Made by a program: the position numbers and the translations under genes. This document shows positions 27,875 through 39,902 of a DNA stretch of 64,000 bases, piece by piece. The DNA lies in contig JBEWZL010000056.1 in assembly GCA_045837725.1 (NCBI GenBank), positions 186,001 through 250,000 on the forward strand. Reading direction: 5' to 3'. The notes below the pieces were generated by a model. It was not told the DNA's origin and searched no databases. It was given only the letters and a program-made list of their open reading frames with translations. This DNA comes from Vermamoeba vermiformis. Its lineage: Eukaryota > Tubulinea > Echinamoebida. Each line of letters begins with the position of its first letter. Within the stretch, counting starts at the first letter, position 1.

Positions 27875-28261
27875 TTAATAGCCAATTACAGTGTGGATCT
27901 CGACAAGATATCCGTTGTTATCTCTTACATATGCGACTAACTCGCCCCAAGGCTTCTTCTCGACGTCTTTAACCAACGTAGCGCCATGAGATAGCGCTCT
28001 AGCAAGATCTTTCGCCACATCCGGCGACACAAAGCAAATCTCTGATTTTTGGACGTGATCGGCATCTTTTTTCTGAAATCCGACGCCATTTTGTTCAGCA
28101 AAATCATATGATACAAATGCAAGTGTCGTGGCACCTGTCTTCAGCTCGCCATATTCCTTTCCTTCGTGGAGAAACTTTGTTTCAAATCCAAAAGCTTCGT
28201 TGTAGAATTTGAGAGTCTCGGGCACGTTCTTTACGTAAATAATAGTATGTCCGAACTGCAT
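27875..28261 (-). CDS. VOC-family protein (glyoxalase/bleomycin-resistance fold)
   Basis: Single exon of 387 bases, 128 residues, starting MQFGHTIIYVKNVPETLKFY. The two half-motifs of the vicinal-oxygen-chelate fold are present: HTIIYVKNVPETLKFYNEAFGF with KTGATTLAFVSYD, and EICFVSPDVAK with PWGELVAYVRDNNGYLVEIH. His5, and the Glu of GYLVEIH, are at the usual metal-ligand positions. The reaction cannot be told from sequence; many relatives handle glyoxal adducts or bind antibiotics. It is intronless in a region of intron-rich genes and close to bacterial-type length, which may point to gene transfer, but that is only inference. Confidence 0.85.
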   Translation of the reverse strand: MQFGHTIIYVKNVPETLKFYNEAFGFETKFLHEGKEYGELKTGATTLAFVSYDFAEQNGVGFQKKDADHVQKSEICFVSPDVAKDLARALSHGATLVKDVEKKPWGELVAYVRDNNGYLVEIHTVIGY

Positions 28262-28624
28262 TATATTAGATCTGTGGTATTCTATGAGTTAATCTTGTAA
28301 TAAATTAAAAATCATGACATGATCTGGCTTTTTATCTTTTTTGTCGTCAAGAATTTCCGGGAAGTGTATCTGCGAGATTGACCAATCATAAACAGCCATT
28401 CTACCAAAAAAAATTGCGACAACTTTTCGCCGTTTGTCCCTCTTCCGTCGGCCGTTAATCGTAACAACTAATTTTCCTTTCTTTTGAAGCTTGAAAATGA
28501 GAAATAACTGTTCTAATATGTGTTGTTAACATTTATAATAAAATACAAGTTACCTCCGAACCTCCTAAGCGTCGAATAGAGGTACATCCGTTTCGACAAA
28601 TCCAGATTTGGACGTTCTCGATGC
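28262..28624. other. Intergenic, no gene recognised
   Basis: Between the VOC gene start and the stop of the TMEM135-like gene. Nothing beyond poly-A/T runs and short frames. Confidence 0.45.
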
Positions 28625-30504
28625 TTATTTCCACAATCTCGTAGCATACCATCGATCAGACTCGAATTCTTGGCGCAATCCTTTGTTACTTTGCAAATAT
28701 TCTTTCCAGACGCCACCGGTGATCTTGTGCAAAAATGCCATGTAGGAAGGCCTGGATGTCGAGTTAATACGGTAATAATATTATCACATTGTTACTTACC
28801 TAACGTTTTTAGGCTCCCAATATCCAGCATAGAACAACAAAGCAGTAAAAAATGAATAGATGAGTTCGATCCCGTACGGGATCGGTCGAATTATTCCAAT
28901 GGCAGTTAAATGACTGAAAATTGTTTGAAGAGCCTAACAATATGTTATATGATGCATTATTAAGCCATAATATTACCTTTGAGAAGATGTACATCGAGAT
29001 CTCGAGAGATGAACTGAAGTACGCTGAAAGACCACCAATAAATCCAGCAACAATAGTATTAATAGCATCGTCTTTTTGACGCAATAATCTAATAATTAAA
29101 TAATAATTAGATTAGATACATGAGGACATTTTTCTCAGCGAATTTACCTTAAAAGGCAAGTGACAACTTTCGACAGAGCCGAGAGACAGCCCAAGAACAA
29201 GCCGAATTGAAGCTAGAAATTCGTTAGTACAAGCTATTAAATAAATAATATGCATACTTTTTGACGGCCAAAACTTTTTACGAACGCATCTGGAATTGAC
29301 TTCAAGTTACGAACGCGAGTAAGATTGCCAAGAAGTGCTAATAAGCCCTACACAAAAGTATTTAGAAATATATCGTCTTTTAATACTCAATAGTGTACCT
29401 TTAAGCCATAACCGACAAGAAATGATTGCGCAAAGCTAGAAATCCAGTGGATCTCGCATTTACTGCCGTGCTTCGTGTGCGGGCAAATATTTTCTGCTAG
29501 AATTCGTTAGTTTTTTTGAAGTTTAATATATAACCTCGACATACCTTGCGGCGTAACCACGATTCTGTTCTGCGACAACTTTTTTTCGAGCAGATTTGGT
29601 TTGCCTTCAGTGCCATTCAGAAAACTGACAATAGATTTAATAGCACCACTAAGATGTTGGGGATTATATCGTTGATAGTAGCTGAGAATAGCCCACGATA
29701 CCGCGAAGATAAGTCCAACGCTGTGCTTGATCGGCTTAGCAAGACCTACGTAGCAAATATTTAATTATTAATTATACGATCCTGTATGCGCAGTAAAATA
29801 AATCATTAAAATAGAATGATTTTGGATGAAAATTCGAGTAACAAAAAAAAGATCCGGATCTTGTGTACCGACCTCTTGAGACCAACATTCTAAATATAGT
29901 ATCGATCCCTACGTTCGAGACATATACCGCGAGTTCTTTCCTTCGCGCCGTGTGTTCAATGAACATCGAGATGAAGGCGGGGATGAAGTACGTGCCGAAG
30001 AAAGTGATGCGATAGGCACGCTGTGTCAGCGATAATACCAGACATTGCAGCGCATTAAATGTGCCGCCATAGAACGCTATATATTAAATCACTAAGTTAG
30101 TTTCGAGTTACACAGATTGTACCGAAAAAAGATTTGGTGCAACAAGCTCGTAAGGCTGAAATTTCGGAAAATGATTGACGGCTAAACGACTTGATCCAAA
30201 ATCTCGCATCCGATTACGGTTATGAATAATCGAATGTATCATAAAATCAATTAATATTCATATTTGACGTACCTAAGAATGCGCTGCTTCGTACGATTGC
30301 GGGCAATGTTTTTTGGATCAGATGCAGCAAGTTCCTTCTACCGACGATGTGCGTGACTGCGTACAGCGGTCCATATAACTTGAGTGCTGCTATGAACGTT
30401 AAAGTGTACATTTTGGCGATTATGTGCAGATGTGACTTGGTATGACAATGCAAGATCTCCGAGCAGCCCTTGTAGAAGTAATGAAGTTCTTTTGAGTGTG
30501 ACAT
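28625..30504 (-). CDS. TMEM135-like (PMP52) multi-span membrane protein
   Basis: Many-exon gene, start MSHSKELHYFYKGC at 30504, stop TAA at 28625-28627 after WYATRLWK. The N-terminus has Cys/His spacing (CSEILHCHTKSH), then LYGPLYAVTHIVGRR, LPAIVRSSAFLG and FYGGTFNALQCLVLSL, as in TMEM135. A later exon carries CPHTKHGSKCEIHWISSFAQSFLVGYGLKAL, matching the second half of the internal duplication. Further helices follow (GLFLGCLSALSKVV, TIVAGFIGGLSAYFS, IELIYSFFTALLFYAGY). Family knowledge: membrane protein of peroxisomes and mitochondria linked to lipid handling. It shares the window with a peroxisomal ABCD gene, but distance argues against any operon-like link. Internal exon borders not fixed. 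Confidence 0.75.
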
Positions 30505-30809
30505 TGGTGATGTGTTGATGTTGTACTTGTGTTCAAATCAATGAAAATGAGTTCCAAATTGAAGATTTTGTCGGTTTGCAAACGGTCTCGACGAAGGGAC
30601 CCGCAAGTCTCGAATATGTGTACTGACATTTTGACGCGGCAGTTATCTCGAAATTTTCTTAATATAACCTAAATAATACCTATATAGTTATTATAACCTA
30701 TTTTAGGCAATTAGTGACGATTCAAGAAGAATCATGACTTACTTTTCGTGACGAGAAGATCTTGGATCCAAAACGCTTCCGTTTGCCTTATCGAGCTGTA
30801 ATTATTAGT
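30505..30809. other. Intergenic, no gene recognised
   Basis: Separates the start of the TMEM135-like gene from the stop of the F-box/importin gene on the same strand. No coding or RNA signal seen. Confidence 0.45.
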
Positions 30810-33800
30810 TTATTTGAAAATAGGGACAAATTTTTCTATTTCTTTTTGGACTCGCTTGACATCCGCTTCGAGCGCTGCATCCATTCCGATCGCTTCCGCC
30901 CTAGATTTATGTTGGTATCAAAATGAACTTATTCCACTCAAATAATAATAATAATGTACCTTTTAACATATTCAGCAAATAGTTCTAAGACGGTAACTGC
31001 TTCGGTTGCATCGCCATCTTCGTTCGGAGGTAGGTACTTGACGAACGATGCGAACTGCTTGAGCCACTCTTGATCGTCTTTATACAAGTTGATCAAATTG
31101 GCATAGGCGACTATAATAAAATAAAATCATTTGGTTAAAGAAAAGTGAAATTAAGGGACAGATCCGGTACCTAAAACATTGTCGTAGACCGCGGCATTTT
31201 CTTCACGATTGTTAGGTATGTTTAGCCAATTCAAAACCCAAGCAATACATTCTATAATACCATTAACATGACTCAATGTAAGGTACAATTATTACCTTCT
31301 TTAGTGTCCGGCAACAGTTCCGGATATTTTCCTGCGAGGAACGCTGTTTGATGATCGTTAGCTAAGACCAACTAAATATATAATGAATAGCTATGCTTAC
31401 ATAAAGTATAGGCTATTGTCTGTGACACGTATCTAGTCGTTAAAATTCGTGCCCTCCACAAGTATTTCATGAAATCCTGTGCAAAGATCAGTATTTACGC
31501 GAATTGAAAAAATAATTATTTCTTACAAAAGGGTCCTCGGGAATCAATTCTGAAGCGCATTGCTCATATACTACGGAGATCATATCATATATAGTCCATA
31601 ATTCAGGGTTCGGTAACTGGAGCTCGAGTTCAAATGCTTGGAAAAATGGCTTGACGCTGGTCACGATGAATTTTTTGTCTGGTGCGTTGGACACAATATT
31701 TTCAAATAACATCGTTAGCTATAGTGAAATTATATATATTAGTGTTATAGATAATAGGCTCGACGTCGTACCTCGCCATAGCCAAGATTTCCGGATGCCA
31801 CTGAGTCATTTTCATCGATGGTCGTGACTTCAATTAGCGGCCTAATTATATCAAGAGATGCTGGCAATATTGCGGGAAGTATCTCGGGTGCATTTTTAGC
31901 AAGGAATTTTTCAATCTATAATGGAATAAATTAATACACTTGGATTTTTGGATCTGATCAAGCCTTACCTCGATTAAATGGTTCAATATGACCTCGGGAT
32001 AAGTCATTAAATTCTCGGTATTTCGCGCTGTGTGCCAAATAAGCTCAATTAAGGGCTGTAGTTCCGTCGGTTCATTTCTCAACAAGAAACCAGCCAAGGC
32101 CGTCAAACTTGATCGAAGATCCTTGTAAATTTCTGCAAAATAAAATAAATTATAAATAAATTATAAAATAAAATGAGCTATTATCAAATCCGAAATTAAG
32201 AAGTTCAAGACGTACCTTCAGATCCAACAGCTCGAATTGCATTGACTAATGTACTACTAATAGTACTCAAATGAGGCTTAATAACTTCATACGGCATATT
32301 ATTCAGCAAATTCGTCAACGAAGCAAAGGCCGCCGCTTTGTTTTCGAATCTGCGATCCGTCAGCGCCAGGAAGTCATTCGGTACCTCGATTTGTTCCCAC
32401 TCTCCTTCTTCATCTAATGCCTCATCATTTCCAAACATATTTTCTGAGAAATTAATTTGTTAAAGCCTTCGTTGTATAATTTTTTGTTAAATTAGATCTA
32501 CGTACCAAATCCAGCAACAGCATCTTGAGCAATAACGTTAATAATGATTGGCATTATTTCTGGTAGTGCATTGATCAATACTGGGCTTGGCTTATTTGAG
32601 AAAGAGATAAATTGCGTCATTCTCAAAATCGGATTCGCATCCGCGTTCTCGGTGTTCGAGTAGGTGGCCAGTGTTTGATAAAATGCCTCTGTTACTCCAG
32701 GCAATGACATTTCGACAACAGACGCTATTTTAAAGTGTTAATACTGATCATCGTTCAATGAAACGGATAAAGATTTGTACTTACAAAGTTCTACCAAATT
32801 AGGCAATACATCCTGGATGAATTCGTGATCGACACTTTGAAACGCAGCACCAATCTTAGCCTCGAGCTATTGAAATTATATTAGTATACCAACAGTGACG
32901 AGGTTATTTCCTTATTTGGTAATAGTGGTACATACCTCTCTATTGTACAAGGCTGGCATGAACGAGAACACGCACGTGATAGCATCAGCGGCTTGTTTGA
33001 CAATAGTTTTGACGCTAGATTTCATTAGCGACAGCAAGGCCTCGACCAATGATGGCGTAACGTGTTTTTCCAAATTAGGAAATTGTTCGATTGATCGATT
33101 ATTAAACACCGCAATCAACGCACTTTCCGCGAGCAATACACCTCTATAATAATACAATGTTAATATAATTCCAAAATCATCCTTTGAAATTACCCTTCAG
33201 AGCCTTGTGTCAAATGAGTCGTGATCCGCGGCAAAGCTAGATCAGCAAGTGCAGCGACAAATTCATTCTGGAATAATGCAATTAATATATTATTAATGTT
33301 ATTATTAAATCGTATTAATGCGGTACCTCTGCATTAGCGACGACGCTCTCGAATATAAACAAGAACGGTACAAACATTTCCTCGTCATCGCTGTTGAGAA
33401 TTGGTTCGAAGTACCTAAACCATAGGAATATAAGACACTGTTATTAATATATAACTGCGGTTCACAATCATTAATCAAAACAAAAAAAATAAAAATTTGG
33501 TTGCAGACCTTATCCGCTTGTTAAAGTTCAGTACGTACTTTGGTATAATTTCGTCCTTATATTTGGTTAGAAAAGGTGCAATTAGAGGTACTTCGCATGC
33601 AAACAATATGAACAGCGTCAATTGTTCGCGTGGATCTTTTGGCGGATAATGTCGCGCCGCGTAATTGGTCACAAAGTTGTACCAGGGCTTGCTACCTAAT
33701 AACATGATAATGACATTAGACTATGTTTCATATTATTCCGAGCTTACACAAGGACAATAATAAAAGTAATTATTAAAGGCCTATATTAAGTTTTTGTAAT

Positions 33801-35278
33801 TTTTACCAGCAGTGCTAGCCCCAGTCTTAATTGCATTGAGAAATCCGCCCATTGGTGATTGTGCGTCATCATTATCAATCAAACGTGAATTGCACCAATC
33901 AAGCTACATAAAAGATAAAGCCCTTATTACATAATACGAAAAAAAAATTGTTTTTGAACGTACCCAAGTGTCATCAGTCTGCCACTGCGTCAATGAATCA
34001 GCAACAATTCCGAGAACTTGCGCCAACAAGAGTGATTGGGCTTTGCGCTGTTTGAAACTTCTGCAGGCAGAAATCAATTCAATCGTGGCCAAGTAAAATT
34101 CGCTGACTGTGTCCACCGGCAAACTTTGTTGCAGTCCTAGTCGAAAGTACTCTTTGCACGCCTTTACGAGCCTAAAAAAATATCAAATTAAAATCTCCTT
34201 TTCAATCTCCAGTAATAATAACGAGAAAACTAAAAAAGGTGATTTTTTTAGTAAATTTAATTACAGTGTAATTACCTAGTTGTCATTTGTATTTCCAATT
34301 GCGGCATTTCGACGACATCCAAACAAGCTTGAAGTTCCATCAAAAAATCAGCGGTGAATCGAAGCGACTTGACACGCGTAATATTAGCTTTGCTGGCCAT
34401 ATGCAGCTCGAGATCCACTGAAAAGTTTAAAATGTCCATGATACTGCCAGGCGGCTCTATACTAGGTCTGCCACCTATATTAATGTCGTCTTCGTCGAGG
34501 TTGACGGTGTCGATCCAATCTCCGACTACTGCGTGAACAGCCCTCATTGTTTTTTTAATATCTTTAATATCGATCATTCCTGTTTTACTGAATAAATCCT
34601 ATAATTATGCTAAATTAGTATTAAAATTAATTAAAATAAAAAACTTACGGTGATCTGATGCTTTTTTTGTCGAGTTTGGGTTTTAACTGCCTCTGAAAAC
34701 TTGTTGATAGCGACCATTTGACGGTCATTAGAATTTCTATTTAATAAGGCCATAGTAAGCAAAAAATATCGTTCATGAATAAAGTTCAATTGAGATCCAA
34801 AACTTACCGCAACAAGTAATATTTATGCCAGTCAATTCGGATGGCCTTATTGTCATCTAATAACATGATTAGCTATAAGTAATAGCATTATAGCGCTTTC
34901 ATACGTTTTATCGTGGGTATAATCCAATTTTTAGCAATATCTTTTTCGCTTGGCAGGATCCGCCATCTTTGTTCGCAAAAACTTCTCCAAAGCTCGTTGT
35001 CGGTGATAATAGTTGCCCATTTCTTGGAAACGGTAATATATTTGCCTAAATAATCCATTAATTAGAAGAAATTATCAAAATATTATGAAGATCTAAATTT
35101 TCTCAGCCACCAAAAATTTTTAGAATAGATTATTAGGTACCATTATAATATTACATGCGGTTGTATTAATAATATGTTATTAATTTTTCAAAATAAAATA
35201 CCCATTACCTGTCTCAAATGGCGGGATCAGCTTGAACAGAGCGAACAACACTTCATCGGACAAAACTGTTTGCTCCAT
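30810..35278 (-). CDS. F-box protein fused to an importin-beta (importin-5-like) HEAT-repeat protein
   Basis: About twenty exons. Start MEQTVLSDEVLFALFKLIPP at 35278; the F-box continues in the next exon as KYITVSKKWATIITDNELWRSFCEQRWRILP. After a linker (IRIDWHKYYLLR, FSEAVKTQTRQKKHQI, GMIDIKDIKKTMRAV) the remaining roughly 1000 residues are HEAT-like helices. These include YFEPILNSDDEEMFVPFLF, TPSLVEALLSLM, an acidic loop DEALDEEGEWEQIEVPND followed by LTDRRFENKAAAFASL, and FVKYLPPNEDGDATEAVTV. The last two match the order of importin-5/Kap121 repeats near the acidic loop and the W-x-LP-x-DxxEA repeat. I checked exon phases from the F-box through 33.3 kb, and each junction keeps frame, so one gene is likely. 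Stop at 30810-30812. Suggested role: an SCF adaptor or regulated importin. Confidence 0.75.
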
Positions 35279-35387
35279 ATATCATATAGACTATGTGATT
35301 ATAAAACTTGTTAAATATGTTATTGATCGCGTTAGGGACGACAATAAAATGAAAACAATTTTTTTTCGATTATTTTATTGATCCACC

Positions 35388-36702
35388 ATGAGCTATTACA
35401 ACAATAAGATCCCCAATGATATTACTATCACTGTCGTCCAAGGATTGAACAATGAAAGGCTTGACGTCCTCCTAAGCAAATCTGAGCTAAAAATTCCTCG
35501 ATCTCAAGCTTCACGGCTGATAGAAGCTGGAAGAGTGTTAGTCAATGATAGTCCTCCTACTAAAAATTATAAGGTAATTATATTTAATTATTTTGTATTT
35601 TTACACGCACGATCCATTGAAAAAACTGCGTGATTCCCTTTTAAAGCTATGAACATGTATTAACATATTACCCAGTCGAAAATAGACGATAAAATATTAA
35701 TAAAAAAAGATCCAACGCAAAACGAAGCAGAACCCAAGACAGATCCTGATCCCAAACCAGAAAATAGCGAAAACAAATACGAACTGCTTAATGGAATCGT
35801 GGAACCGATAGAAATGGATATTAAAATTGTATATGAAGATGATCATATACTCGTTGTAGATAAGGGTATGTCTAACGAACCAATTTTTATCCATGAAGAT
35901 CCGATCCGTAACTTTTCTCAAATAGAGGCTGGTATTTCAGTACATCCTAGTGTTACTCCGATCAAACCTAAAAATACTAAGAATAATAATAACAAGAATA
36001 ATGAAGAACACGAGAAAGAAAGGTGTTTGGTGAACGGACTTGTACATAAATACGGATCCGACAAATTATCAAATTTTGAAGGTAACTTATAAGACTGACA
36101 TTATTATTCTAATATGTAATAACTCTAATATTATATTAGGCACGCTAAGGCCAGGTATTGTCCATCGATTAGACAAAGAAACTTCGGGGTTGATTATTAT
36201 TTGCAAGAACAACGAAGTGCACAAACTGTTGAAAGAGAAATTCGAAAATAAGACAATCTCGAAGAAATATTGGACGATAGTATACGGAAAATTACCGAAT
36301 ACTGAAGGCGTGATCGAGGAGCCGATCGGCCGACATCCGAAAATAGGTTACAAGATGGCTGTTGATAAAGTTAAAGGCAAGCCAGCGAAGACGTCATATA
36401 AACAACTGCAACAATGGCGACTGAAGAATGGTTCCTATTACACAATGCTAGAAATTGATCTGCATACCGGTCGAACGCACCAGATTCGAGTTCATTTGTC
36501 ATCGAAAGCTTGCTCAGTAGTATCAGATCCTATATATAGTCACAAGAGCGAGAAATTCCACCCAGATCATTTGTGTCTCGTATCTAAGCAGTTGTCGTTT
36601 GTACATCCGATTACGAATAACGAGATCAAGCTTGAAGTTGATTTACCGAGGCACATGCAAGACTTTATTGATTACCTAAATAAAAATGAAGTTAAGCAGT
36701 AA
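35388..36702 (+). CDS. RluA-family RNA pseudouridine synthase with S4 domain
   Basis: Three exons, join(35388..35573, 35676..36081, 36140..36702), 1155 bases, 384 residues. The N-terminus has an S4 RNA-binding domain (NERLDVLLSKSE...SRSQASRLIEAGRVLVND-like). The catalytic motif RPGIVHRLDKETSGL with the invariant Asp is in exon 3, followed by KKYWTIVYGKLP, DLHTGRTHQIRVHL and SDPIY. The motif before it, normally VDKPAGLVVHP, is split by about 25 extra residues (VDKG...GISVHPS), then an Asn/Lys-rich loop. Family role: isomerises uridine to pseudouridine in RNA. Bacterial RluD-like enzymes suggest an organellar target, but no clear presequence is visible. Confidence 0.9.
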
Positions 36703-36789
36703 TATTGGGCGTTTTATCACACGATCCGTTCGTGTGTTCACGATCGCGAGAAAAATTTCTTTTATCTGTCAATCACCAAACAATACACC

Positions 36790-36987
36790 ATGGAAGGAGA
36801 CGAAGTTGGAGAATTTTTCTCGTTCGCTGGCAACCCCGCCCAAGCTAAGCAACAACAGAAACCCAAGAGCACCATCCAAACACATCTCATCTGGGCTGTA
36901 GCTGGTATTGCAATTCTGCGATTTGCTCCTTATGTCGTGCACTTCGGTAGAGAAATTCTGCATAATGCCTTGTCTTCACGAAAATAG
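36790..36987 (+). CDS. TOM6-like subunit of the mitochondrial outer-membrane translocase
   Basis: Single exon, 65 residues. A polar N-terminus (MEGDEVGEFFSFAGNPAQAK) is followed by one transmembrane segment within STIQTHLIWAVAGIAILRF and APYVVHF. The pattern THxx...xxxRxAPYVxH matches plant TOM6, whose tail reads similarly around its helix. Family role: stabilises the TOM40 core complex; the protein is tail-anchored in the outer membrane. Length is near the family's. The gene begins 88 bases after the pseudouridine synthase stop, on the same strand. Because small proteins give weak statistics, TOM6 is likely but not certain. Confidence 0.7.
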   Translation: MEGDEVGEFFSFAGNPAQAKQQQKPKSTIQTHLIWAVAGIAILRFAPYVVHFGREILHNALSSRK

Positions 36988-37428
36988 ATCTTTATTGAAG
37001 TGAAGTAATAATTTTGAAAATAATTTTGTTTAATTATTTCACCTTGTATAAACTCTAATAAATACTAATACGTATATTTTCATGCGAAAAATCAATAATC
37101 AAGCAAATTGGATTTTTTCATCGACATTGAACAAAATTAACTCTTCGATCAGGATCAGATCTTAACGAGAAATATATCTTACGATAACTACCTATTAATT
37201 GTTAATAATTAGCATACATTCAATTATAATAAATTTAATCATCAATTATCCTTCACAACAGATCGGTGACTTCACGCTTAAAATTTGACACAGATCAACG
37301 CAACGAGCCGGCAGACCATCCTAAGCTAACGCTTGTTTATTAACGTACATTGCAACACAATTTACAGTAGTGATGTAACAGTGCTACAAATAAGAGAGGA
37401 GAACGTGACTTCGTGCCACATCTACTCT
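36988..37428. other. Intergenic (convergent), no gene recognised
   Basis: AT-rich spacer between TOM6 and the stop of the esterase gene. AATAAATA near 37059 may be a poly(A) signal. Confidence 0.45.
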
Positions 37429-38983
37429 TTAGAGCTGGCCAGTCTTGATGAGAGATTGAACCATATTGTAGACAGTTTGCATTTGAGCACCAGTCTTGAA
37501 GGAGTACTATAAGCACCGATTAGTACTTATTTCAATCAAATGGTAAGTCCTAACGGGCATTGAAAACCCGTCGGTTCGGGTTAACTATTTTTATTTGCAA
37601 AATAGGTCTATGCGAGTACTTACGTTAGCATCAGTGTAGCCCCACCAGTCGAAGCAACCAGAAGGATTAGAAGGGAAGAAATCAGACTTGACGGCTTGAG
37701 GATAGACCACGATGATGTTGTTGGATTCGGCCCACTCGTTGAAACCACCGTGAGCATAGAAGTCATTGCCGATATCTTAAATTAATATTAGCCCACGGTA
37801 ACTATATTACGGTATTATACCGCCACATACCAGCAGTAGTTTGGCTGCATCCGTGGTGAGCAACGTGGAGCTTGCAAGTAGCACCATTTTGACAAGCAGT
37901 AGGGATGTAAGCGTAGCCTTGAGAGGCGAAGGACATTGAACTGACGGTCCAACCCGAGGGAGCGTATTTAGTTTGATCGAACGAGACAATCTAAGCAGTT
38001 TTAGACCACTGAAGACATTTGGATATTGTGGATGTGGACTTACGTTGCCTTGAGGAGCAGAGGAGACTGGTGCCTTCAACTTGCCGTAGATCTGGTTCAA
38101 AGCAGCACCAGCGCCGTCATAATCGCAGTTGTTAATGTAAGGGCTGCCGAGCATGGAGCATCTGCCCAACAAAAAATGGTTAGTCTTGTCTATTCAAAGC
38201 AAATATGCGCATTTAATTAAAGAAATTAACTAGATTTTTATGAAAGAAGATTTGGATTGAAGGACAAAACACTCACGCAGAACCAAAGTTAGTGGTGGGC
38301 AAGCAGTGTTGCGAGGCAATGTTGAATTCGCCCTTAATGCTGGAGCCAGGGAGATAGTTCTGATAGTATTGCACTAACGAGTGCACGACGGTCGGTTGCA
38401 CAACGGTATCGCTAGATCCTGTCAAATCATTCAATTTTAGAAATCTTTCATCCTGCTAAATATAGTTCTTACCCGAATAGACATAAACGCGAGAAGCGTT
38501 CAACCAGGCAGGAGGATCGATGACGCCTTGACCAGCAAATTGTTGCGTCAACGAAACCCTAGTAAAATTAGTAAAATAAACAATTATTTAAAAATAAAAT
38601 CTTACAAAGTGTCAACATTAAGGCCCAGACCGAACATGCATTGAGTGAAGGCGTTAGCCTCTGCGTCCTGTGCGCCTTTAAATTAAAAATTATTTACGTG
38701 TCACCTCTGCTGGATTTAAAGGCATCCGATTCTTACAATAAAATGGACCACCAGCGAACACACCGGCTCCCATAAAGGTGCCAGAGTAAGCAACGTGCAT
38801 TTGCACGGCAAAGAAGGCGCCGGAGCTCAAGCCAGAGACACTGACTTGCTTTTTATCAACTTTGTAGCTCGCGGCTGTAAATTGAAGCGTTAGATCTGGC
38901 TTGTTTACTCGAGAATAGGACGTACCAATAGCGCTGCCAACTAACAAAGATAAGATGGCGATAGCTGCGACTTGTTTGTACAT
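37429..38983 (-). CDS. Secreted PHB-depolymerase-like esterase
   Basis: About eight exons; start MYKQVAAIAILSLLVGSAIG at 38983 is a signal peptide. The first catalytic exon has VSVSGLSSGAFFAVQMH, the G-x-S-x-G nucleophile motif of extracellular short-chain-PHB depolymerase/feruloyl-esterase-like enzymes. Later come ASRVYVYSGSSDTVV (candidate Asp), PISSAPQG-like linkers, ATCKLHVAHHGCSQ (candidate catalytic His followed by Cys), and NDFYAHGGFNEWAESNNIIVVYPQAV and CFDWWGYTDAN, which are typical of the family. The stop follows SLIKTGQL at 37429. The protein probably hydrolyses a polyester or ester substrate outside the cell or in food vacuoles. PHB as substrate is inference. Confidence 0.85.
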
Positions 38984-39902
38984 GTTTCGTGATTTGATAA
39001 TGATGAAATGAAACCCAAAAAAAAAACGGTCTTTTATCGTTGGGCGATTGACGTGACAGGTGACTGACAGCGCATATCGCACCTTTAGAGGGTCCCATAC
39101 GTTAATACGAACCTCCTAAGACAAAAAGGGACTAATAAACCGATCCCCAAGCTTAAAGCCACCAGATCGAAATTGAGTTAAATTTGATAATGCTTGTAAA
39201 GCTCTGATCTTGTGCGCATAGTGTATATCTATGATAATAAGACTATCGGGAGCAGATCTGTACGATAATATAATTGTGAATCAGAGCGAATGGTCGCAGG
39301 AAAAGTTCGAATTGTTTATGGCTAAAGATTGCCGTTTTGAATAAACCTAATAAACTCGAAATATCTTTTAAAAATCATTGTATTTATAGTATGCTCATAT
39401 TACGAGCATGTAATTAATGAATTAGTGACCAAAAGAGTCACGATAAAATAATCATTATTTTTAAATTGCTACAGCTAAACAGAAGCGAAGTAGATATTAT
39501 GAATCGATCAAATTAAATTAATAATTTTGGTAGCGGAGCAGTATTATGTGATTTTCTAAGCGGATGCGCGTACCGAAAAGCAAACAAGATTCACACCGCC
39601 TCGTTGGCTCCATCGTCCAATTAAGAAATGGTAACGCAGTAGATCTTTATCCAACTAAAATGCTAGGCAACTATGAATAAGTTCTGAGGTATTGTTGTTT
39701 GCAACGGTCAAATAATTTTGGATCTGAAAATCTTCATTCAATCTCCGTAGTACCGTTAAGTCGGTAATACCTCTCGTTATATAGCTTATTATTTGTACAT
39801 TTAATGCTCTGCCTGCACAATTGAGCAGATTTTGATAGAAGAATAGATTCGATAACGCTAATTAGACAGTAATTCTTCCACGCAATCATGGGAGTAAGGA
39901 GC
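38984..39902. other. Intergenic (divergent), no gene recognised
   Basis: 919 bases, AT-rich. TGACGTGACAGGTGACTGACAG at 39050-39070 lies in the esterase promoter and resembles the TGACA words seen elsewhere. No open frame with domain support, no tRNA-like fold seen. Confidence 0.5.
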
